Origin: Anaerolineae bacterium | GTDB taxonomy: Bacteria; Chloroflexota; Anaerolineae; B4-G1 | Direction of reading: 5' to 3' | DNA length: 20,208 nucleotides | Assembly: GCA_030612185.1 (NCBI GenBank) | Contig: JAUWOI010000015.1 | Span: forward strand, 1-20,208 | Shown here: piece by piece, positions 8,181 through 15,072 of the stretch | How positions within the stretch are numbered: position 1 is the stretch's first letter | Layout of the letters: the number at the start of each line of letters is the position of its first letter | Program-made: the position numbers and the translations under genes | The notes under the pieces: generated by a model | What the model was told of the DNA's origin: nothing | The model's database searches: none | Seen by the model: only the letters and a program-made list of their open reading frames with translations

Positions 8181-9174
8181 GGCTTGCCCCCCTCGTGCTC
8201 CGTTTGCTCGTATATTCCCCGGATGACCTCCTCTAACGCCGGCTCCTCGATGGAGAGGTCGCTGATGAGATAGTGCTGGCTGAGGTCGGCGATGAGCCGC
8301 TGGGGGTTCACCGTGCGGTCGAAGCGCAGCCATGCGCGCCGTGTATCCTGCCGCACCAGTTCCGCCCCCTCGGCCCGGATTTCGGCATAGTCCCCTCCAA
8401 AATGGACGACCAGCGTGCGGTAGGGGGCGTGACACCGTTTGAGCTCCTCGACCGTGCCATCGTAGAGCAGCCGGCCCTTGTCAATAATGATGATCCGTTC
8501 GCACAGCCACTCTACGTCGGCCATGTCGTTGGAGGCCAGGATCACCGTCACCTCACGCTCACGGTTGATGTCGGCGATGAACTGGCGCATACGCTCCCTG
8601 GCTACCACGTCGAGACCCAGCAGCGGCTCGTCCAGGAACACGATCTCAGGATCGTGCAACAGGGCGGCGACCATTTCCCCCCGCATCCGCTGTCCCAACG
8701 ATAACTGCCGCACGGGGGTATTGAGGAGTTCATCCAGGCCCACCAGTTCGTTGAACGTGCGCATATTGCGCTCGTAGGCCTCGTTAGGGACGCTGTAAAC
8801 CTCCTTGAGTATGCGAAAGGATTCGACGAGGGGCAGGTCCCCCCAGAGTTGGGAGCGCTGGCCGAAGACAGCCCCGATGCGGCCAGCGAGTTCCTGGCGG
8901 TGTTTGTAGGCACGAGGTCGTTTGTTTCCACGTGGCCGCTGGTGGGCACCAGCACCCCGGTGAGCATCTTGATGGTGGTGGACTTGCCCACCCCGTTGGG
9001 CCCGATGTAGCCGACCAGTTCCCCCCGCTCGATGGAAAAGGACATGTGGTCTACGGCACGCACAATGTTGTACTGGCGCGTGAAGAGGGTGCGGATCGAG
9101 CCCAGGAAGCCGGGCTGCCGCTTGACGGTGCGAAACTCTCTACAGAGGTCTCGGGCGGCGATCACTGGGGTCAT
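8177..9174 (-). pseudogene. ABC transporter ATPase (COG4586-like) split by a single frameshift
   Basis: ATPase of the three-gene exporter. The first frame, from ATG 9174, carries Walker A (GPNGVGKST, residues 58-66) and runs normally to HVETNDLVP near 8910. The frame then switches. Read one base shifted, the sequence continues without a break as YKHRQELAGRIGAVFGQRSQ, followed by the signature LSLGQ, Walker B IVFLDEP and the end at 8177. A missing base at about 8906-8912 explains everything. The joined product would be about 332 residues, normal for the family. GAGGAGAT precedes the ATG, and the start overlaps the upstream methyltransferase stop as ATGA. Since both permeases are intact and downstream coupling is kept, a sequencing or assembly error is as likely as a true mutation. 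If real, the exporter is dead unless rescued. No convincing slippery site is seen. Confidence 0.85.
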
Positions 9175-9995
9175 CGTTTATCTCCTCTATCATCCTCCAA
9201 CAGTACACTTTTGACTACAAGAAAACCTCCCCTTTTCAGCTCATGAACGAGCCTTGGGTGCATTTCGCAAAGATCCTCCGATGGTACGGGTTCCCGAATG
9301 TCCGTAATGACAAACCCGCAGTCGCGTAACGCAGAGACATAGTCCTCCAAGGTGCGGTGAAAATGATAGGTCTCCATGGTCATCCTTGATTTTATAGTCC
9401 ACTGCCAAGTCAGGTTCAAGTAATAGTTATCTACCCGCCACCCAGTTATGTTGTCATCTTCATCTTTCAGCCACCCACTTCGCGGGGTGAAAAAACAAGG
9501 ATGGAGTAGCGAAAAGATAAACACGCCCTTGGTTTTCAGCGTGCGGGAAACTTCCCTGATGGCTTGGCGGTAGTTCTTGATATCCATGAGCGCCATGTTG
9601 CATAAGGCAATGTCGAAAAAATCGGCTTGGATCCCAGCCAAATCACACGCATCAGCTTGCTGAAAAGTTAAGCAATCTTTGAAATCCTGGCTCTTCTCCC
9701 TGGCTATCCGAATCATATTCTCTGAAGCATCTACCCCTATAATCTTGATGTTCTTTCCCGTTACCTCAGCCAAATTCCTGGCCACGTGGCCTTCGCCACA
9801 ACCCAGGTCGAGTATCGTCTTTCCCTCAATTTCACCTAGCAAGTCCATCATGGCAGGATTGATAATGTGCTGGTGATAGAAGTCTCCGCCTTCAGCAAAA
9901 AAGCCGGTGAATTCTTCAGCCGCTTTGTCCCAACTGTCTATGGCATCTCTATTGCTGATGTCATTAGCTTGACAGAATCGGTGTTGTACCGGCAT
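9171..9995 (-). CDS. Class I SAM-dependent methyltransferase
   Basis: 274-residue methyltransferase. Motif I is ILDLGCGEGHVARNLAE (about residues 60-76) with VDASENMI as the acidic post-motif; ADFFDIALCNMAL and LKTKGVFIFSLLHP complete the core fold. The C-terminal part, GWRVDNYYLNLTWQW, resembles the small-molecule methyltransferases near Methyltransf_11/25. GGGAG lies 5 nt before the ATG. Its stop overlaps the start of the ABC ATPase (ATGA), so it is probably made with the exporter and may modify what is exported; that link is inference. The base composition looks more AT-rich than the carbohydrate genes to the left, as does that of the GNAT gene upstream, suggesting separate origin. An attC-like box lies 40 bp before the start. 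Confidence 0.88.
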   Translation of the reverse strand: MPVQHRFCQANDISNRDAIDSWDKAAEEFTGFFAEGGDFYHQHIINPAMMDLLGEIEGKTILDLGCGEGHVARNLAEVTGKNIKIIGVDASENMIRIAREKSQDFKDCLTFQQADACDLAGIQADFFDIALCNMALMDIKNYRQAIREVSRTLKTKGVFIFSLLHPCFFTPRSGWLKDEDDNITGWRVDNYYLNLTWQWTIKSRMTMETYHFHRTLEDYVSALRDCGFVITDIREPVPSEDLCEMHPRLVHELKRGGFLVVKSVLLEDDRGDKR

Positions 9996-10034
9996 ATTTT
10001 CTCCCTTATCACAGTTTTCTATTTGCGCCGCACT

Positions 10035-10138
10035 GCCTAACTTTGCCGCTTCTAATCAGAAGCTCGCGATGCTCGTTCGTCTCAATTCCCGACGATAATG
10101 TTCGATTAGCTAGGTCGGGGGTCATGCGCTGGTTGGGC
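10035..10138 (-). repeat. Degenerate attC-like element after the GNAT gene
   Basis: On the minus strand it opens with GCCCAAC followed by CAGCGCATGACCCCCGACC, close in form to the left arms of the intact elements in this window, and closes with GTTAGGC. The terminal boxes match RYYYAAC and GTTRRRY. The inner right arm does not pair well with the left: only CCCGAC/GTCGGG and a small GCTTCT/AGAAGC stem are seen. It is probably a rearranged or decayed site. Confidence 0.4.
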
Positions 10139-10161
10139 GGCCTGTACGTATAACAGATGTT

Positions 10162-10731
10162 TTATGATCTCCACATCTCAGGTGTAAACGGCCATTGCAG
10201 TTGTGCACAGATTGCCTGCCAGCGTTCCGGCATCTCCGGCGTAGACAGAAAAGGTATATACCCCAGATTCAGATAGGTTTTCAATGCTGGCAGCCGATAA
10301 TCCTCGGTATATAGGTGGATATTGCGGTATCCGGCATCGATGAACCGCGCAGTGACCGCGGCAGAGACAACCATACCCAACCCTTTGCCTGCATGTGCAG
10401 GGTCACCTGCTAGCCAACCAAGCTCTCCTTGAAAAGGATTAGTTTCTTTATAATTATGAAGGCACATAGCTGTTGCGACAATTTCAGCGCTCTTTTCGTG
10501 AATAAGCATAAACCAACCATCTGGCAGAATTCGTGAGAGCCAGGGCTGTAACACCTTATCATTCCACTCCGGCCATCCGGCTAGTTCCATGATTTCGTAA
10601 AACCGGGGTTCATCCCCTTGTTGATAAGTGCGTAGTGCATATCCATGAGGCACTCGCATCGTTGGTGGAGCATTCAGCAGTTGCTTCGGCCACACCATCT
10701 GCAATTGAGTATATGAATCGTTCTCGCTCAA
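10162..10731 (-). CDS. GNAT family N-acetyltransferase
   Basis: 189-residue acetyl-CoA-dependent acyltransferase. The acetyl-CoA loop is seen in LGWLAGDPAHAGKGLGMVVS, and the C-terminal alpha/beta pair ends in ALKTYLNLGYIPF, a typical GNAT motif B. The substrate is unknown; the shape (EMPERW near the end) recalls mycothiol-synthase-like GNATs but that is weak. An upstream TTG at 10770 extends the frame, but the TTG at 10731 is preferred because GGAGG lies 5 nt before it. The gene stands alone between two attC-like elements (10035-10138 downstream, 10797-10855 upstream), which is the form of an integron cassette. It looks AT-richer than the flanking sugar genes. Confidence 0.85.
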   Translation of the reverse strand: MSENDSYTQLQMVWPKQLLNAPPTMRVPHGYALRTYQQGDEPRFYEIMELAGWPEWNDKVLQPWLSRILPDGWFMLIHEKSAEIVATAMCLHNYKETNPFQGELGWLAGDPAHAGKGLGMVVSAAVTARFIDAGYRNIHLYTEDYRLPALKTYLNLGYIPFLSTPEMPERWQAICAQLQWPFTPEMWRS

Positions 10732-10736
10732 TTTTA

Positions 10737-10741
10737 CCTCC
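10737..10741 (-). promoter_or_regulatory. Shine-Dalgarno site deciding a TTG start
   Basis: GGAGG on the minus strand, 5 nt before TTG 10731. It is the only good ribosome site near the GNAT start and favours the shorter product. Confidence 0.6.
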
Positions 10742-10796
10742 GAATTCCTAATTATCGTAAAGTGGATCAAACTGTTGGAGAAAATGAGTATTGGCG

Positions 10797-10855
10797 GCTC
10801 AACGGTGCGGATCAGGCGCGGCTATTTGCCGTCGCCGGCATCCGGCTTGTTAGAA
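10797..10855 (-). repeat. attC-like recombination site after the methyltransferase gene
   Basis: 59-bp imperfect palindrome on the minus strand: outer boxes TTCTAAC and GTTGAGC, inner arms AAGCCGGATGCCGGCGACGGC and GCCGCGCCTGATCCGCACC around AAATA. Folding the arms leaves two unpaired bases on the left arm only (a G in GATGC and an A in GCGAC). This is the asymmetric extrahelical-base pattern that defines attC sites. It starts 6 nt after the methyltransferase stop. Confidence 0.75.
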
Positions 10856-10861
10856 ATCTCT

Positions 10862-11641
10862 CTATTCCTTCTTGGCCAAGATGATGAATCCCCCGGCCAC
10901 ATAGATTCGTTGGTGCGTCCACGTTCCCGGGCGGGCATGCGCGGCTAGGCGCAGGTAACTTGGTTCTTCCCGGACCTGTTGGATAGAGAACCCCGCGTCG
11001 AGAAACCCATTGAATATGTCGCTCAGATAATGCCGGAAGTCAAAGGCGCCATCATTACGCCGATCGAGTCTCTCTGCATACGGCTCAGTGATGCGATACG
11101 CCACTCCGTCCCAGTCCACGAAATGCACTGCCGGATTGCCGAAATCCACTCGGTACACCCCGCCGGTTCGTAGCACTCTGGCAACACCCACGTAGACCTC
11201 GCGCACATCGGGGACGTACGCCATGCCCGTACCATACACGAGGTCAAAGGAGTTATCATCCAGACATGAAAGGTTCCGCATGTCAGCGTGAATCGTGGTC
11301 ACCTCATAGCCGTAGTGCGCCGCCGCTTTCCTGTCCCCAGCCAACTGTCCCTCGGCCAGGTCCACTACTGTCACCCGCGCGTCTAGCAGCCCAAACACTG
11401 CTGACTGTTGTCCACCGCCCGCTCCAAGACACAGGACATCTTTTCCCTTGACGTCCGCAAGCACGTCGGGAGGATACACATCGATCAGCATCTCCGGTAC
11501 AGGTTGCCCTTGTCCTTGCGCATACTGGCGAAGAAGGACGACATCCAGATCCAGCCACGGGATCGTGTACCCACACCCCTCCTTCACCATCTTTTCCCAG
11601 TGCCGCTCATTGGCTGCTGCTATCTCGTCTTGAACGCTCAT
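10862..11641 (-). CDS. Class I SAM-dependent methyltransferase, paralogue of the one at 1-792
   Basis: 259-residue methyltransferase. Motif I is VLCLGAGGGQQSAVFGLL with VTVVDLAEGQ after it; AHYGYEVTTIHADMR carries the adenine-side acidic residue, and the C-terminal half has FRHYLSDIFNGFLDAGFSI. It aligns over its whole length with the methyltransferase at 1-792 (about 60% identity by eye, longest shared block GDRKAAAHYGY). The ribosome site is weak (GAACGG before the ATG). A single gene followed at once by a well-formed attC-like site suggests it is a mobile cassette. The region upstream holds no promoter I can recognise. The substrate is unknown. Confidence 0.87.
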   Translation of the reverse strand: MSVQDEIAAANERHWEKMVKEGCGYTIPWLDLDVVLLRQYAQGQGQPVPEMLIDVYPPDVLADVKGKDVLCLGAGGGQQSAVFGLLDARVTVVDLAEGQLAGDRKAAAHYGYEVTTIHADMRNLSCLDDNSFDLVYGTGMAYVPDVREVYVGVARVLRTGGVYRVDFGNPAVHFVDWDGVAYRITEPYAERLDRRNDGAFDFRHYLSDIFNGFLDAGFSIQQVREEPSYLRLAAHARPGTWTHQRIYVAGGFIILAKKE

Positions 11642-11712
11642 GTTTGTACCGTTCAGCTTTCTGACTTAGTTATTATCCAGACATTTTCCCTATAGCTTCC
11701 CCTCTCAGTGGT

Positions 11713-11877
11713 ATTAGGCGGAAATCCCGTCCACCTAATACGCTTGCCACAACGAAACAAAGGTAGTCCCTTTTACTTTGGGAACGCCCTGCTTAATACC
11801 GACTCAATGAATTCGGCCTTGCCTGGGGTATAGAAATCACGATTGCCTCGAGACTTCCGGGCCAGTTCCCTCTTGAG
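11713..11877 (-). repeat. 165-bp duplication, copy 2 (with 14907-15072)
   Basis: It aligns end to end with 14907-15072, by eye at about 90% identity. Both copies begin with a 27-bp hairpin (ATTAGGCGGA arm, here 11713-11739) and end at the same CTCTTGAG point. Beyond both ends the flanks are unrelated, so the borders are sharp. The coding part corresponds to the last 34 GrpB codons. Confidence 0.85.
11773..11877 (-). pseudogene. Truncated 3' end of a GrpB (UPF0157) family gene
   Basis: The last 34 codons plus TAA of a GrpB-family gene, in frame, ending GKAEFIESVLSRAFPK. The intact relative at 14968-15489 ends GKAEFVESVLGRAFPK. The N-terminal nucleotidyltransferase-like core is absent. The frame is open upstream into the attC-like half-site but has no start with a ribosome site. 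It is a remnant, not a working gene. The differences from the intact copy are mostly conservative, suggesting it came from a separate GrpB gene rather than from a very recent copy. Confidence 0.85.
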
Positions 11878-11883
11878 CCTGGG

Positions 11884-11931
11884 ATGCAACGCGGGCCGAT
11901 AGGGCCGGTCGGGTTCATGCGGTGGGTAGGC
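11884..11931 (-). repeat. Half attC-like site after the HIT gene
   Basis: Minus strand: box GCCTACC (normally RYYYAAC, here with one change) followed by the left-arm-like CACCGCATGAACCCGACCGGCC, a short CTAT loop, then CGGCC. The rest of the right arm and the GTTRRRY box are missing; the GrpB remnant follows instead. It looks like a site cut by deletion or by an inaccurate recombination. Confidence 0.4.
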
Positions 11932-11989
11932 CGCTCACTAGATTTGAGGTCATCCTGATCTGGCTTTGCAGAACTCCTAGATCTCATGG

Positions 11990-12427
11990 TCAGTGGTTCG
12001 CCAACCCCTCCCTGATCTTCTCCATCATTGCCACTTTCATCTCATCAGTTACGTTTTCCAGATCGGTTACACTACTCACGAAACGACCAATTGCTTTAAC
12101 CTCTTTGCCTTCCCAACAGGGGTAAACGTGTAAGTGAAAGTGAAAGACGTCTTGTCCGGCCGCAGGCTCATTAGACTGAGTCAGGTATATCCCATCACAT
12201 TGTAACGCCTTCTTGACAGCCCTCGCAATCCTGATAGTCTCTTCCATCACACGAGCCCCTACATCATCGTTCATAGCGTAGATATCTGGAATGTGCTCCT
12301 TCGGGACTACCAGAGGGTGATTTTCCAGCGAGAGGAAGACGATAACTTCGTCGTTTTCGTCAATGACGTATGCTGGGGCTTTCCCTTCAATGATTCGGCA
12401 GAAGATACATCCTTCCCGATCACCCAT
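11990..12427 (-). CDS. HIT family nucleotide hydrolase
   Basis: 145-residue histidine-triad protein; the family hydrolyses nucleoside phosphoramidates or dinucleoside polyphosphates. The N-terminal CIFCRIIEGKAPAYV (with a CxxC typical of many HIT proteins), NHPLVVPKEH and the active-site triad VFHFHLHVYP are all visible, so it should be catalytically competent. The ATG at 12427 is taken as start. A GTG at 12436 is the alternative, with GGGAGG only 4 nt away from it; the same site is 13 nt from the ATG. The open frame to 12529 lies over the Nudix gene and is ignored. It follows the Nudix gene by about 37 bp and probably shares its transcript, giving a two-gene nucleotide-hydrolase unit. Confidence 0.9.
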   Translation of the reverse strand: MGDREGCIFCRIIEGKAPAYVIDENDEVIVFLSLENHPLVVPKEHIPDIYAMNDDVGARVMEETIRIARAVKKALQCDGIYLTQSNEPAAGQDVFHFHLHVYPCWEGKEVKAIGRFVSSVTDLENVTDEMKVAMMEKIREGLANH

Positions 12428-12464
12428 GTGTTTCACTTGTCCTCCCGTTGCCACCGCCACTCCC

Positions 12465-12953
12465 CTACAGAAAAGCGAGTTTGGGATGGTAGGGATTGTC
12501 TGCTTCTGGTATAACGCGGTGCTCACCACGCAATACCCGCCTCACCACCCATTCACACCATGGTTCAAAGGGCTCATCCAGTGCATCCATCTCCTTGAGA
12601 GAGAAATAGCTCGCTTTGTCTGTTTCAACACCGCCGTCAGACACCGGAGTGCCACCGACGTGTCGACACAAGAACACGATACCTATCCAACCTGCCCGAC
12701 GCAAGTTCTGAACACCAAGCAATCCCTCCATCTTAGCTGTAACTCCACCTTCCTCTAGCGTCTCACGTAACGCTGTAGTATCTGGTGACTCTCCTGGATC
12801 TACTACTCCCCACGGAATACTCCATTGCCCTTCAAGAGAGTGTCCCTTGGCCTGACGCACAAACAGGGCTCGTTCCCCGTTTAGAACCACTGCACCTACA
12901 CACACCACCATTTTGGGCGGCCAACTTGATGAGTTCCCTTTCTGGTTTGCCAT
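12465..12953 (-). CDS. Nudix hydrolase
   Basis: 162-residue Nudix enzyme that would hydrolyse a nucleoside diphosphate linked to another group. The Nudix box is complete: GVVDPGESPDTTALRETLEEGGV fits Gx5Ex7REUxEExGU, with Thr at the first hydrophobic position. WSIPWGVVD before it and GWIGIVFLCRHVGG after it fit the fold. The ATG at 12953 is used, with GGAAGGTG about 7 nt upstream; the longer frame to 13034 runs across the attC-like site. Its leader begins right after the attC-like site at 12984-13111, so this gene opens a cassette that also includes the HIT gene. The preferred nucleotide is unknown. Confidence 0.9.
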   Translation of the reverse strand: MANQKGNSSSWPPKMVVCVGAVVLNGERALFVRQAKGHSLEGQWSIPWGVVDPGESPDTTALRETLEEGGVTAKMEGLLGVQNLRRAGWIGIVFLCRHVGGTPVSDGGVETDKASYFSLKEMDALDEPFEPWCEWVVRRVLRGEHRVIPEADNPYHPKLAFL

Positions 12954-12983
12954 AGAGTTCACCTTCCGTTTTACAATGACGCG

Positions 12984-13111
12984 GCCTAACGGCCTGCCCA
13001 TCAGCCGCGCCGCACTGCTCGATCGCGAAAGCAATCGGGCCGAAAATAACCTTCAAAATGCCTCCGATCTTGGGGCCGCGTAGCGGCGTCGGCTGCATGG
13101 GCGTGTTCGGC
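12984..13111 (-). repeat. attC-like recombination site after the APH-like kinase gene
   Basis: 128-bp imperfect palindrome, minus strand: outer boxes GCCGAAC and GTTAGGC, left arm GCCCATGCAGCCGACGCCGC against right arm GCGGCGCGGCTGATGGGC. The arms pair except for two unpaired left-arm bases (G in CATGCAG, A in CCGACG), as expected for attC. The central part (about 70 nt) forms a variable terminal structure. The 140 bp between the kinase stop and this site hold nothing I can name. Confidence 0.8.
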
Positions 13112-13250
13112 GGCGGCCGATACTGTCCTACCCCGCCGTATGGGAGCGCAAGATATCACCGCTTCCCGCTCTCTTCGCCCAGCAGTGCTGTGGGATGGGC
13201 CAGGAGCCATGCGCTGAGTTGTAGGAAGGGCCGCCTGGAGCGAATCTTCT

Positions 13251-14204
13251 CTACAGGATTTTCTCTGTGAACCCGTCGAGTGCGGCAGCGTAGAGCGGTT
13301 CGCTGGCGGTGTAGGGAGCCAGCGCCCTTCGCTCCGCTGGTGTAAGGCGGACGTTCGCGGTGGCCTCGTATTCATCGACGAGCCGTGGAATGCTTTCCCA
13401 GGCAAAGCTTTGCGGCGCTCGATGTCCACCAAGTGCAAGGAGCATAAACGCCCGCGCGTAGGCAAGATCATGAATCCGTGGCCGCCAGGCAAGGAAGCCA
13501 AAGTCGAGGTAGACCGTCCTGCCTTCCACGGTCCGGCACACATTACTCAGGCGAACATCACCGTGAACGAACTGCATTGGTAGCTCGGTCGCGGGCAGCC
13601 ACTGCCTGCGCAGTTGCTGCACCAGCGCGCGAAGACGCCGTGCAACATCCGCAGCTTTTGGGTCACCTTGAACTGCTGTCTCCGTGACCGGTAGCCACCG
13701 CCTCAGCGAACCCGGCGGCGCATACGTCGCAACGAGTGGGCGTGGAACCGCCAGGTCAAGTTGTTTCAGCGCATAGTGAAGGGCGCCCATTGCCCTGAAC
13801 AGCCAAGAGTAGGAACCGGGCGTCGGCGCAGGCCGCTCGTGTGGGAGGTACTCCTCCAGTTCAGCCCAGCGGTTCCTGCACCGAAACACCGTCGCGTTGT
13901 TCCAGCGCACCGGCGTGGGAACCACCAATCCTTGGTTGGCGAGACCGCGTCGCACGTCCTGAACAGCGAGCAGTCGCTGCCGCGATACGAATGGCTGGTG
14001 AACGCGCAGCACGAGCCCGGCCGCGTCCAGTCTGACATTAAGGCTCATAACGCCACCAAGATCGGTGGTATGTGATTCCGGACTGATGGCGGTGACCAAC
14101 TGCTGCACGCCAGGGTCGTTCAGCGACATCCGGCCTGGGTCTGCGGGATCATCCGTCCACCATTCCCGCAGGCGTGGGTGGGTCAGATTCGCAGCTCGTC
14201 TCAT
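13251..14204 (-). CDS. Aminoglycoside-phosphotransferase-like (APH/choline kinase fold) kinase
   Basis: 317-residue small-molecule kinase. The catalytic loop is FVHGDVRLSNV (HxDxxxxN form), the metal-binding motif is VYLDFGFLAW, and RIHDLAYARAFML follows, all typical of APH and choline/homoserine kinase relatives. The nucleotide-binding N-lobe (about residues 40-120) is less conserved, with LRVHQPFVSRQRLLA probably holding the ATP Lys/Arg region. GAGGAG lies about 9 nt before the ATG. It is a single gene between two attC-like sites. Resistance to an aminoglycoside or macrolide is possible, but many such proteins act on metabolites, and nothing here settles it. Confidence 0.85.
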   Translation of the reverse strand: MRRAANLTHPRLREWWTDDPADPGRMSLNDPGVQQLVTAISPESHTTDLGGVMSLNVRLDAAGLVLRVHQPFVSRQRLLAVQDVRRGLANQGLVVPTPVRWNNATVFRCRNRWAELEEYLPHERPAPTPGSYSWLFRAMGALHYALKQLDLAVPRPLVATYAPPGSLRRWLPVTETAVQGDPKAADVARRLRALVQQLRRQWLPATELPMQFVHGDVRLSNVCRTVEGRTVYLDFGFLAWRPRIHDLAYARAFMLLALGGHRAPQSFAWESIPRLVDEYEATANVRLTPAERRALAPYTASEPLYAAALDGFTEKIL

Positions 14205-14324
14205 CTATGTTCACTCCTCACCACCACCTGGCGGCGTATATGTTTCGGTTCAGATGTGTGTCATTCATATTGAAGCGATGCATGGCTCTGCTAGAGTAGC
14301 ACGAGTGATAGAATTGCAGTAGCC

Positions 14325-14408
14325 GCCGAACGTCGCGCATGAGCCGCTTGGCATAGAGCGCGCAACGCGCGCGGAATGCCAAGTCGGTTCTCCATGCGCT
14401 TGTTGGAC
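14325..14408 (-). repeat. attC-like recombination site after the GNAT gene
   Basis: 84-bp imperfect palindrome 17 nt after the GNAT stop. Minus strand: outer boxes GTCCAAC and GTTCGGC; the left arm has AAGCGCATGGAGAACCGACT then TGGCAT, the right arm ATGCCAAGCGGCTCATGCGC. Pairing leaves extra bases only on the left arm (G, AA and A). The tip is CGCGCGCG-TT-GCGCGC. It is the best-folded of the sites in this window. Confidence 0.8.
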
Positions 14409-14424
14409 CGATAGATCTCCGAAG

Positions 14425-14877
14425 TTAAGGCTGTCGCACCAAGGCTTTTCGCAGGCCTACCCGACTATGACCGCTCGAATACCAGTCTTCCAGCTCACAG
14501 AAGACTTCATAACCTTGTTTCTTGTAGAATCCTGGGGCTTCATAGTCTGCAGTCCATGTCCAAATGTTCTTGATACCAAGTGCAGCAACCCTTTCTTCGA
14601 GTTTTCTGAGGGTTGCGGCTCCGAGGCCTTGCTTCCGATAGGTGCGCTCAATGAATAGATCAGTTATGAAGAACCAGTTGCTGTACCCATTGTCATTCCT
14701 GTATGCGAGACCGCTTGAGCAGCCAACAAACCTCTCGCCGTCCATTACGACGAAGCCGAACCTCTCAGACGTCTCGATAGGGTTTCCATGTTCAATTGTA
14801 TGCTCATCAAACCCGGCATTCATGCGGGCGAATTCCGCTCCTGTCATCTCTCGTTCAACAATGCTTATGCTGATCAT
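14425..14877 (-). CDS. GNAT family N-acetyltransferase
   Basis: 150-residue acyltransferase. Motif A is LFIERTYRKQGLGAATLRKL with the acetyl-CoA loop RKQGLG (about residues 81-86); motif B is APGFYKKQGYEVF. Length and order are normal for a stand-alone GNAT domain. The ribosome site is weak (AGAAG before the ATG), and a GTTAGAC box stands just 17 nt upstream, which would be the left border of its cassette. The downstream border is the attC-like site at 14325-14408, so this is the clearest single-gene cassette here. The substrate is unknown; it shares little with the GNAT proteins at 10162 and 16402. Confidence 0.88.
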   Translation of the reverse strand: MISISIVEREMTGAEFARMNAGFDEHTIEHGNPIETSERFGFVVMDGERFVGCSSGLAYRNDNGYSNWFFITDLFIERTYRKQGLGAATLRKLEERVAALGIKNIWTWTADYEAPGFYKKQGYEVFCELEDWYSSGHSRVGLRKALVRQP

Positions 14878-14906
14878 ATTGTCTTCTTGGTCGGTCTAAC
14901 GGGGGC

Positions 14907-15072
14907 ATTAGGCGGAAATTTCGTCTGCCTAATACCCTTGCCACAACGAAACAAAGGTAGATCCCTTTTACTTTGGGAACGCCCTGCCTAATACCGACTC
15001 AACAAATTCGGCCTTGCCTGGGGTATAGAAAGCACGATTGCCTTGAGATTTCCGGGCCAGTTCCCTCTTGAG
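14907..15072 (-). repeat. 166-bp duplication, copy 1 (with 11713-11877)
   Basis: It covers the last 34 codons of the intact GrpB gene and the 60 bp after its stop, including a 27-bp hairpin (14907-14933, ATTAGGCGGA/TCTGCCTAAT). The other copy keeps the hairpin although single stem bases differ. No T-run follows on the minus strand, so a simple intrinsic terminator is unlikely. The purpose of the hairpin is unclear. Confidence 0.85.

Larger units (their letters stand above)
11642..11989. other. 348-bp gene-free stretch with a duplicated cassette remnant
   Basis: No intact gene is seen. Reading left to right it holds about 70 bp of AT-rich leader of the methyltransferase, a 165-bp duplicate of the GrpB gene end plus its downstream hairpin (11713-11877), and a half attC-like site after the HIT gene (11884-11931). 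The ORF-like run at 11793-11987 is in the wrong frame and is not considered a gene. Confidence 0.7.

Noticed and set aside
8181..8435. N-terminal extension of the COG4587 permease
   Set aside because: The extra 85 codons are Arg/Gly/Pro-rich, overlap the ATPase gene in another frame, and lack any membrane segment. The ATG at 8180 has a good ribosome site and an ATGA overlap.
8900..8930. Programmed ribosomal frameshift in the ATPase
   Set aside because: No slippery heptamer, stimulatory stem or upstream Shine-Dalgarno-like stimulator is evident, and the related family is encoded in one frame.
11793..11987. 64-codon minus-strand ORF in the gene-free stretch
   Set aside because: It reads the GrpB remnant in a shifted frame. 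The same shifted frame occurs over the intact GrpB gene, so the similarity reflects the DNA duplication, not a protein.
14907..14933. Intrinsic terminator after GrpB
   Set aside because: The stem is good but no T-run follows on the minus strand, and the plus strand has no gene ending there.
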